Part shown: positions 6,916 through 14,467 of the stretch, piece after piece | Layout: each line of letters opens with the position of its first letter | How positions within the stretch are numbered: position 1 is the first letter of the stretch | Assembly: GCA_040400875.1 (NCBI GenBank) | Contig: JBBAPK010000022.1 | Location: forward strand, 1 to 44,806 | DNA from: PBB1 sp040400875 | GTDB taxonomy: Bacteria > Pseudomonadota > Gammaproteobacteria > Burkholderiales > Burkholderiaceae_C | DNA: 44,806 nucleotides | Direction of reading: 5' to 3' | Position numbers and translations under genes: made by a program | The notes under the pieces: generated by a model | Databases searched by the model: none | What the model was told of the DNA's origin: nothing | Seen by the model: the letters and a program-made list of their open reading frames with translations, nothing else

Positions 6916-9333
6916 TTACAGCCGTGATCTTCCGGCGTAGTTGATGAACTCCTCGGGGCTCACGCGGATGGCCGCACCGGTCGGGCAGGCACGCACGCAG
7001 GCGGCACCGCCTGACAACCCGCTGCACATGTCGCACTTCACGGCCTTCTTGCCGAGTTCCTTGCTGTGCACGGGTGCTTCGCGTCCGGGTTCGGGCGTCA
7101 GACCCGTCAAAAGCCATGCCCAAAGACTCGGCGGCTTGCGCTTGGGGTCGTGCTGCGCGAGCTGGATCACGCCGTACGGACAGTTGCGCTCGCAGTTGCC
7201 GCAGCCGATGCAGGTGTCGTCGATGAAGACTTCACCGTGCGGATTGCGGTGGATGGCATCCGGCGGGCAGTCCTTCATGCAGTGCGGGTTCTCGCAGTGG
7301 CGGCATGAGGTGGGCACGTGGATGTTGGCGAATGTCGCGCCGGCTTCGCGGTCGAGCCGTGAGGTGCCATCGTGCACATCGGCGCAGGCTCGCTCGCAGT
7401 TGTCGCAACCGATGCACAGGCCTTCGTCAATCAGCAGCACGTCTGTGCCTTCGCCCAGACCCTGGCCGATCAGGAAACTGATCAGGTCGCTCGGTGTGTT
7501 GTCGCTTTCTTTTTGCACGTTGGCCGACATGCGCTTCAAGCTGCTGGCTTCGAGCTCTTTGCGCATGGCCGGGCTCTTGTCGAGCACGGCACGAAAGAGT
7601 TCTGCAGACAGCACGATGGTTTCGCAGTTGACCGCCGCTCGCACGGTCGCCGAGCGTCGGCTGTCCGCGCTGAGCAGCGCCATCTCGCCCACGTAGTTTC
7701 CCGCCGCCAAATAGGACAGCACCACATCCTTGCCGCCGATGAGTTTGGACACGGTGACCGACCCGCGGCGGATCAGGTGCAGACCATCGGCTTCGTCGCC
7801 TTCAGCGAACAGGGTCTGGCCCGCGGTGAAGCTCTTCACCGACGCGGCCTCGACCAGCTCATCGAGCACGGTTTCGGACACGAATGGCGCGATGCTGGTG
7901 CCGATGGCGCGGCGCAGCGAGACGCCGTCGATGCATCGACGCACCGACTCGTTGCTGGCCATCAGCTTGAGCATGGAGCGCCGGGGTGTTTCGATCAGCA
8001 CGCAGTTGCTGCCGGCGTACACCGTGCGCGAACGGCGGCGTCCGGACAGCAGCCCGAGCTCGCCGAAAAACTGACCGGCGCCCAGCGCGAGCTGCTTGGG
8101 CTTGCCGTTGTCGCCGTCCACCTCGACGAGCACCTCGCCTTCGACGATCGAGAAGAACGAGTTGGTGTAGTCGTTCTTGCGAAAGATCACCGATCCCTTG
8201 GCCGGCGCGGTGACCTCGCTGTCGAGCATGAACTCGCGCAGCTGCAGGGTCGACAGTTCGCGGAACACCGGTACTTGCTGCTGCACCATGGCCAGTGCCG
8301 CCGACACCGGGGTGGCGCGCTTGAAGCTGCGGAAGGTCTCGCGCAGCAGCGACTCATCGGCCGGTTCGACCCGGTTGCCCAGGATGTACTCGACCACCTC
8401 GTAGCCCTGGTTCATCGCCTGCTTGATCAGCGGGTAGCCGCCCAGTGCGCCGATGATGTGAAAGCCGGGGACGTTGGACTCGTAGGTGTCGGACACCTGC
8501 GGCACGGCGTCGTAGGCCGTGCTCGGGAAGGTCACGCCAAAGCTCTCGACGAGCTGGCGCGGCGGGATCGCGCCGAGCCGCGCGATGACCCGGTCGCAGG
8601 CGATCTGCTCGATACCCACCGGCGTGCGCACGCTCAGCAGCAGCGGGCGCCCATCGGTTTCGATCGCATCAACCTGGGTGACCGAGGTGCTGTACCTGCA
8701 TTGCATGCTGCCGTTGGCAATGGCCGCGGTGACGAGGTCGATGTTGCCCTGCTTGACGCGCGGAAACTCGTCCACCCGGTTGATCAGGATGACCCGGTTG
8801 TTTTCGGTGAGGGCAATCGCGTTTTCGATGCCGGCATCGCCCGCGCCGACCACCACGATGGTCTCGCCGCTGTACTCGTCGGGGTCGTCGAGCTGGTACT
8901 GGATGCGCTCGTGCTGATCGCCGGGCACGCCGAGTTGCCGGATGTTGCCCTGCAGGCCGATGCACAGCACCACCGCTTCGGCCAGATGACGCTCACCGCC
9001 AGCCGTGACGATCTCGAAGGCACCCTTGGAGCCCGTGATCGCGCTGACCGCGCTGTCGTAGCGGATGTTGACGCCCAGGGACTCGACTTCTTGTCGCCAG
9101 GTCTCCAGGATGGTTTCGCGCCGACCCGCCCCGAAGCTCATGTCGCTGCGCAGGGGCAGGATGGACGGCTCGGCCATCACATGCTTGCCCTTTTGATAGC
9201 GGTGGATGGTGTGCGACACATGCGACTCGGCTTCGAGCAGCACATGGGGCACGCCCAGTTTGGCCGCATGAGCTGCGCACGACAGCCCGCTGGGGCCCGA
9301 GCCGATGATCGCGATGCGCACGCTGGCTGTCAT
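6916..9333 (-). CDS. FAD oxidoreductase fused to two cNMP-binding domains and four ferredoxin clusters
   Basis: A soluble multidomain protein of 805 residues. Residues 1-320 form a two-dinucleotide-fold flavoprotein related to thioredoxin-reductase/YpdA-like enzymes: GSGPSG at 11-16 binds FAD and GAGDAG at 163-168 should bind NAD(P)H. No CXXC redox disulfide is present. Two cyclic-nucleotide-binding domains follow (about 345-465 and 470-590). Their phosphate-binding cassettes are around FGELGLL (residues 423-429) and VGEMALLSADSRRSATV (548-564). Residues 635-790 carry 16 Cys in four ferredoxin sets: 640/643/646/650, 677/680/685/689, 708/711/714/718 and 767/770/779/783. This architecture suggests cNMP-gated electron transfer between NAD(P)H and a partner. 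It is the last gene of the seven-gene cluster; its ATG overlaps the pentaheme gene stop (ATGA). Confidence 0.9.
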   Translation of the reverse strand: MTASVRIAIIGSGPSGLSCAAHAAKLGVPHVLLEAESHVSHTIHRYQKGKHVMAEPSILPLRSDMSFGAGRRETILETWRQEVESLGVNIRYDSAVSAITGSKGAFEIVTAGGERHLAEAVVLCIGLQGNIRQLGVPGDQHERIQYQLDDPDEYSGETIVVVGAGDAGIENAIALTENNRVILINRVDEFPRVKQGNIDLVTAAIANGSMQCRYSTSVTQVDAIETDGRPLLLSVRTPVGIEQIACDRVIARLGAIPPRQLVESFGVTFPSTAYDAVPQVSDTYESNVPGFHIIGALGGYPLIKQAMNQGYEVVEYILGNRVEPADESLLRETFRSFKRATPVSAALAMVQQQVPVFRELSTLQLREFMLDSEVTAPAKGSVIFRKNDYTNSFFSIVEGEVLVEVDGDNGKPKQLALGAGQFFGELGLLSGRRRSRTVYAGSNCVLIETPRRSMLKLMASNESVRRCIDGVSLRRAIGTSIAPFVSETVLDELVEAASVKSFTAGQTLFAEGDEADGLHLIRRGSVTVSKLIGGKDVVLSYLAAGNYVGEMALLSADSRRSATVRAAVNCETIVLSAELFRAVLDKSPAMRKELEASSLKRMSANVQKESDNTPSDLISFLIGQGLGEGTDVLLIDEGLCIGCDNCERACADVHDGTSRLDREAGATFANIHVPTSCRHCENPHCMKDCPPDAIHRNPHGEVFIDDTCIGCGNCERNCPYGVIQLAQHDPKRKPPSLWAWLLTGLTPEPGREAPVHSKELGKKAVKCDMCSGLSGGAACVRACPTGAAIRVSPEEFINYAGRSRL

Positions 9334-10703
9334 GATTTTTTCTCCGGCTGGACCTTGGCACGCAGTTGCCCCAGGTACTTCTTGAACAGGGTCGGGTCGT
9401 ATTGCTCGTCACGGGCCACCGCGGCCAGCAGCTTTTGCATCGGCTGCCTGATCGACTGCGCGCTCAGCAGCTGCAGCCGGTCCATGAAGTCGGCCACGCT
9501 TTGCATGGCCATCACCGCTTGCTCCGCGCCTTGGTAGTCGGTGTACTGACCGGCCAGTCCGTCGTCGATCAGACCGATCAGGATGGCCTGCAGATCGCGG
9601 TTGGAAAACGGGTGCGCGGCGATCTTCGGCACCATCGCCGCAATCATCGATTCGACCTGGCCTGCCTGTGCCAGCGCGTTGGTGCCGCTGGCCACCTGCT
9701 CGTGCAGCCGCGTGACCTGCTGCGAAAAATCTGCTGCCTGCTGTGGCTCGACCCGGCGCACGATCTGGCGCAGCATCAGCAAGCCCGCATCATTCAGGCG
9801 CACGACGCCGGGGCCGGCGCCCACCCGCGCTGCGGTGTTGCGCTTGTCGCTCATCTCGTGGTGGCACGAGTGGCAGTCAAACAGCGACAGCTCGGGAAAC
9901 AGCCCGTCGCGCCCGGTCGGGCTTTGCAGCAAAGCCAGCAGTTCCTGCGCGGCCACCGCCTGTCCCATGGCCCATGAGCGCACGCCGTTTGACGACCCCT
10001 TGCGTTTTTGCCAGTCGTCGTCGATGCGGTAGTGCGGCGGCTCGATCTGGGTGAAGGTGTCGAGCTCGAAGCTCATGCGCGGGTGTCCGGCGGCCATGAT
10101 CTTGTGGGTGACGAACTTTTGCTGCGTGCCCAGATGGCACGACAGGCACATCCGCGCGCGCGTCAGATCCTGATCGGTGGCGATCAAGCCGTGGGCCACG
10201 TTGCGGGCGTGTGTGGCGTTTGGCTCGACGTGGGTCTTGATCCAGCGTTGGGACGCGCCGTGACAGGCCTCGCAGCTCACGCCATCGCTCACATGGAAGT
10301 TCTCGCCACGCTCGGCCGCAGGCGGGTTGTGCGCGTGGCAGTCGAGACACAGCTTGGTCTCGTGCGCTGGCTGCTTCGAGCCCAGCTTTTTCATGATCTC
10401 GCGCGAGCGCGCATTGAGCAGCACCGAATAGGCGCGGGCATGCTTGTCCTGGCGCGACCAGGTGATGTACTCGTTTTGCAGCACCGGCGAGTCTTTCCAC
10501 GGCTCGACCGAGCCGTGACACAAGCTGCTCGCGCAGCTGCCCACACCGAGCGACTTGTGCGACTCGGGCAGGGCGGCGGTGGGCGAGGGCGCTGGCGATG
10601 CGGCCTGCGCCGGTAACACCGCAAGCGCGGTCACGACGACCCACAAGAGCTGCAACAAGGCGTGGCCGGCCGATGGCCACCAAAAGGCAAGGCGTGAGGT
10701 CAT
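9330..10703 (-). CDS. Pentaheme c-type cytochrome, cytochrome c554-like
   Basis: I chose ATG 10703 (457 residues) because it gives a clean Sec signal peptide (about 1-34, ending Ala-Gln-Ala) and overlaps the upstream stop as ATGA; a longer frame reaches 10748. The haem-binding motifs are one CX4CH (CASSLCH) near the mature N-terminus and four CXXCH (CLDCH, CEACH, CLSCH, CHSCH), with extra His residues available as distal ligands. The N-terminal half resembles the tetraheme cytochrome c554/multiheme family. The C-terminal 180 or so residues lack haem motifs and look helical. It is a periplasmic electron carrier, probably passing electrons between the decaheme proteins and others of the cluster. 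Its exact partner is unknown. Confidence 0.85.
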   Translation of the reverse strand: MTSRLAFWWPSAGHALLQLLWVVVTALAVLPAQAASPAPSPTAALPESHKSLGVGSCASSLCHGSVEPWKDSPVLQNEYITWSRQDKHARAYSVLLNARSREIMKKLGSKQPAHETKLCLDCHAHNPPAAERGENFHVSDGVSCEACHGASQRWIKTHVEPNATHARNVAHGLIATDQDLTRARMCLSCHLGTQQKFVTHKIMAAGHPRMSFELDTFTQIEPPHYRIDDDWQKRKGSSNGVRSWAMGQAVAAQELLALLQSPTGRDGLFPELSLFDCHSCHHEMSDKRNTAARVGAGPGVVRLNDAGLLMLRQIVRRVEPQQAADFSQQVTRLHEQVASGTNALAQAGQVESMIAAMVPKIAAHPFSNRDLQAILIGLIDDGLAGQYTDYQGAEQAVMAMQSVADFMDRLQLLSAQSIRQPMQKLLAAVARDEQYDPTLFKKYLGQLRAKVQPEKKS

Positions 10704-13700
10704 GGCTTGATGGGCGAAACGGGGTCGACGCGGTCTTTCACCGTCCACGGCGTGCCGTCGGGTCTGAGATACAGGCGGCGCTGCTCTTCGAGCGTGAAGG
10801 GCCGCGAGCCGATGCGACCGAACACCGCCACCTGCCCACCGGTTTCGTCGACGGCGCGATCACGCTCAAGCGCGCGCGACAGCGACAAGGCCGGGGTGCG
10901 CGTCTTGCGCGTGGCGATCAGCACCGGCTTGGGGTCGGGGCTGAAGCCGTAGAACTTGGGCTGCGTGTCGGGCGCGGTCAGCTGAATCACCCGCAGCCCG
11001 TTCTTGCCGTCGGCCACATAGGCGAACGCCGATGCATTGGTCGAGGCCACGGTCACATCGCGCACGTCGTTGAGCTCGCCATCGGCGGTGAACAGCGAAT
11101 ACAGCTTCGGGGCTTCGGGCTTTTCGATGTCGATGATGGCCAGGCCTTGGCGGCCTGCGGCCACATAGGCATAGGTGCGTGCCAGATGGATGCGGTCGGC
11201 ATCTTCCAGCGGCACAAAGGCCGAGGCCACGATGCGCGCGCGCTCGGGCACAGTGACATCGATCATGCGCAGTCCACTGGCGTCGGTGACGGCCAGATAG
11301 CGAAACTGCAGCGCTGTCGAGCGGGCGCCGGCCATGGGCACCACCGCAGCCAGCTTGGGTGCGAGCGGGTCTTTCAAGTCGACGATGACCACGCCCTGTG
11401 TGGCGGTGATGTAGGCGTAAGACCCACCCATCGTGATGTGCCGCGCGCCCTTGAGCACGCCGCCTGCGTTCCAGGTCAGCGCGCGCTTGATGAAGTTGTT
11501 GCGCGGATCGCCGTCTTGCAGCGTGTTCACGTTGACCAGGATCAGGCCTTCTTCGGCATCGGTGATCAGCGCGTAGTTGTAGATCGCGTGCATCGCCTGC
11601 TCTTGGTTGGTCACGCGCATCAGGTCACCGTGGTTCTTGGCAGGCGCCACCGGTTGCGTGGTGGGCAGCACCACGCACGTGGCATTGCGGCTCGGTATGT
11701 AAGTGCCCTGACCCAGTGCCGAGAAGGGCGCGGTGACGATGCGCTGCGACACGCCCTTGTTGGCGATTGAGGCCACGTCGTACACGCGCATGCCGCCCTT
11801 GCCTTCGGCCACATAGAGGTATTCACCGCGCAGCTGCAAGCAGCCGGCACGCCCCTCGGTGCTGTGATCGTGGGCCTCGGGCAGCTCTCGACCGCGTGTT
11901 TCGTGCGCGGCGTACCAGTCGGGGTAGGCGTAGCGGTGCAGGTAGCTGCCGATCACCGCCTGCGGCTCTTCCCACTCGGTGACTTGCACCGCCTCGATGT
12001 GCTGCTCTTCGCCGACCCAGGCGTTGTAGCCGATGAAGCCGATGTAGCCGGTGCCGTGCATCAGCGTTTGCGCCACGATGGCGTTGTTGTCCTTGTCAGC
12101 CGACAGGTGGCAGTCGCTGCAGGTCTTGGTTTCGGTCTTGCGCTCGGTGTGCGGGTAGTGCGGGGCAAAGGCCTGACTGGAAAAGCCGCTGGACGACGTG
12201 GGCGGCTGCTGGATGTAGATCTTTTCGCGGTTGGCATTGGTCGACGACAGCACCAGCGCCGAAGACGAACGCACCGGTGTGATCTTGCTGCTCTTGATCG
12301 GGCTGTTGCGGCCCAGATGGAACATGTCGTCGCGTGCGACCTGCGGGTTGTAGGTGGCAAAGTTACGGCTCGAGCCGCCTTCGTAGTGGTGCGAGTCGGT
12401 CTTTTCGTTGGCCTCGATCGGCAGGTGGCAACCCGAGCAGCTGGTGGTCCACGACAGGTGGCAGCTCTGGCAGCTCATCTTCTCGTTGTCGTGCGCTTTT
12501 TTCGCGCTGTCCATGCCACCAGCCGAGCCGCCGGCCCAGCGCTGATCGACGCCGTCGCGATCGCCCTCGCTGACCAGCTTGGCGCGTGCGGCCTTGGCGT
12601 TATAGCCGGGGTGCTGCGGGTTCACCGAGTCCTTGACCAGCGACATCGCCCATTCGAGCTTGGGGTCCATGCCCGAGCGCTGCATGAGCTTGCCGTCTAC
12701 CCATTCGAAGCGCTTGCGCCCGTCGGGCGTGCGCAGCAGGCTCATGTCGGTGCCGCCGGGTCGAGCGGCCGGACCCGATGTTTTCAGGTTGGGGTAGCGA
12801 TCGGTGGTGCCGTGGCAGTCGGAACATTCGATCTCGATGGCTGCGGCCACTTCGCCGTAGAGATGCCCGTTGCCGTGCGAGTCCTGCGCGAAATGGCAGT
12901 CCGAGCAATGCATGCCCAGGTCGAGGTGGATCGACGTCAGATGCACCGACTTCTTGAACTTTTGCGGATCGTCATCGCTGACCGCCTCGCCGTCCTTGTC
13001 GAGCAGCGTTCCCTTGCGATCGCGCTTGAAGATCGCGCGGAAGTTCCAGCCGTGGCCGTGGTAGTCGGCAAACTGGGTGTCCTTAAGCGTGGGGTTGAGC
13101 GACGACACCTCTTTCAAGAACTCGGGGTCGCGCCAGTTGCCGCGCACGGCCGCAGCTTCGGGGTTGCGATCCAGCGTGGCACGACGCTCTTCTTCCGAGG
13201 GCGTGTGCTGCTTTTTCGGCCACATCGCCGGCGCGTCGGATTCGTAGTCCCACATCGTGAAGCCGTAGAAGCTGTTCACGAAGATGTTGGGCTGGTGCAT
13301 GTGGCAAATCATGCATTGCGACGACGGAATCGAGCGGGTGAACTCATGCTTGAGCGCGTGGCCCGACTGGGTCTTGGAGATGGTCGGATCGGCGGTCTGC
13401 GTGCGTCCGTCGTTGCCGAACTTGGCATACGGCCCCGAGTGCAGCGGGTCGCGGTCGTTGGCGTAGACCACGTGGCAGCTCGCGCAGCCCGACGAGCGGT
13501 AGTCGCCCGGCTGGTCGTTGGTGCCCATGAACCACATCATCGGGTCGTTGAGGCGGGTCTTGGTGATGTTGAGTATGGGCACCGCGATGCGCGAGCCGGT
13601 GCCCGGCCCACGGTTCGATTGCCTGAAGTCAGGCCTGCCGGGTTCGTCAAGCAGTTGCAGCTTGCCGGTGCCGTTGGGCAGGGCCACCTCTGGAAACTGG

Positions 13701-14467
13701 CTGTTGATGACGCGCCCGCCACGCTCAAAGACACGAAACACGTCGGCCGGTGGCATGGTCTGCCAGGCCGGCAGCGGAAACAGATTGGGCAAGATGCCCT
13801 TGAGCAGCATCGCCTCGTCGGGCTGGACCGGATTCATGATGGTGGCAGGCTCGCCCTGTGCGGTGTACGACTCGCCCAGCAAGGCGTGCTTGAACGGCAA
13901 GATGCCGTTGTTGTAGGCCGCACCGGCCCAGAACATGGCACCGGTGGCCATCAGGCTGCGCTCGGCAGCCTGAATCACCGGCAGGTGACAGGCGCCGCAG
14001 GCTTCGCGCGCCACGCGGTAGTCCGACGGGTTGATAAAGCGCACAAAGGCCGGGCGCTCGCGGTTGAGCAAGGTGTAGCTGCGTTTGGGGTTGGCCGATG
14101 AAGGCGCTTGCCAGTCGCTGGCGAACTGCGGCGCCACGTGGGCCTTGTTCATGGCCGCCTGGTAAGCCGCGCTGTTGGCGCCGTCGTATTCGGTGCCCGC
14201 TTGTTTCTGGACGCTGGCGTCGCCGCCATGGCAATCGGTGCAGCCCAGGATGACCGCCGGGTTGGCGTGCATGGTGTGGCGGTCGGAAGCCGTGTGGCAG
14301 GTCATGCAGCCTTCAGTCTTGCCATCGGCATCGGCCTGGGTTTGCTTCTTCGGTGCTGGCGCGCTGTGGGCCGCGTGTGTGGCGGCAACGGGTTTTTCGG
14401 GGATGGCTTGCGCCAGCCCGACGATGGAGCAGGCGAGGATGACGGCGGCGGTGAACAGGCGTTTCAT
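10700..14467 (-). CDS. Decaheme c-type cytochrome with C-terminal LVIVD beta-propeller
   Basis: An exported protein of 1255 residues with a signal peptide at about 1-21. Ten CXXCH motifs lie at residues 54, 76, 157, 328, 385, 521, 548, 666, 677 and 783 (first Cys). The C-terminal part (about 880-1180) has six beta-propeller-like repeats of the LVIVD type, for example YAYITATQGVVIVDLKDP (about 1017-1034) and YAYVAAGRQGLAIIDIEKP (about 1099-1117). No lipobox or membrane helix was seen beyond the signal peptide, so the protein should be periplasmic or exported. The start overlaps the upstream barrel gene by one base (TGATG) and the stop overlaps the pentaheme gene start (ATGA). The propeller could bind a partner protein or substrate; no enzyme active site was identified. 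Confidence 0.9.
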   Translation of the reverse strand: MKRLFTAAVILACSIVGLAQAIPEKPVAATHAAHSAPAPKKQTQADADGKTEGCMTCHTASDRHTMHANPAVILGCTDCHGGDASVQKQAGTEYDGANSAAYQAAMNKAHVAPQFASDWQAPSSANPKRSYTLLNRERPAFVRFINPSDYRVAREACGACHLPVIQAAERSLMATGAMFWAGAAYNNGILPFKHALLGESYTAQGEPATIMNPVQPDEAMLLKGILPNLFPLPAWQTMPPADVFRVFERGGRVINSQFPEVALPNGTGKLQLLDEPGRPDFRQSNRGPGTGSRIAVPILNITKTRLNDPMMWFMGTNDQPGDYRSSGCASCHVVYANDRDPLHSGPYAKFGNDGRTQTADPTISKTQSGHALKHEFTRSIPSSQCMICHMHQPNIFVNSFYGFTMWDYESDAPAMWPKKQHTPSEEERRATLDRNPEAAAVRGNWRDPEFLKEVSSLNPTLKDTQFADYHGHGWNFRAIFKRDRKGTLLDKDGEAVSDDDPQKFKKSVHLTSIHLDLGMHCSDCHFAQDSHGNGHLYGEVAAAIEIECSDCHGTTDRYPNLKTSGPAARPGGTDMSLLRTPDGRKRFEWVDGKLMQRSGMDPKLEWAMSLVKDSVNPQHPGYNAKAARAKLVSEGDRDGVDQRWAGGSAGGMDSAKKAHDNEKMSCQSCHLSWTTSCSGCHLPIEANEKTDSHHYEGGSSRNFATYNPQVARDDMFHLGRNSPIKSSKITPVRSSSALVLSSTNANREKIYIQQPPTSSSGFSSQAFAPHYPHTERKTETKTCSDCHLSADKDNNAIVAQTLMHGTGYIGFIGYNAWVGEEQHIEAVQVTEWEEPQAVIGSYLHRYAYPDWYAAHETRGRELPEAHDHSTEGRAGCLQLRGEYLYVAEGKGGMRVYDVASIANKGVSQRIVTAPFSALGQGTYIPSRNATCVVLPTTQPVAPAKNHGDLMRVTNQEQAMHAIYNYALITDAEEGLILVNVNTLQDGDPRNNFIKRALTWNAGGVLKGARHITMGGSYAYITATQGVVIVDLKDPLAPKLAAVVPMAGARSTALQFRYLAVTDASGLRMIDVTVPERARIVASAFVPLEDADRIHLARTYAYVAAGRQGLAIIDIEKPEAPKLYSLFTADGELNDVRDVTVASTNASAFAYVADGKNGLRVIQLTAPDTQPKFYGFSPDPKPVLIATRKTRTPALSLSRALERDRAVDETGGQVAVFGRIGSRPFTLEEQRRLYLRPDGTPWTVKDRVDPVSPIKP

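Noticed and set aside
7372..9537. Long plus-strand open frame of 721 codons opposite the flavoprotein gene
   Set aside because: It is a shadow of the high-GC coding strand; the His/Ala/Arg/Asp-rich translation has no domain, while the opposite strand has clear cofactor motifs.
11864..14101. Plus-strand open frame of 745 codons opposite the decaheme cytochrome gene
   Set aside because: Ten CXXCH sites and propeller repeats are on the minus strand; the antisense product is biased and motif-free.
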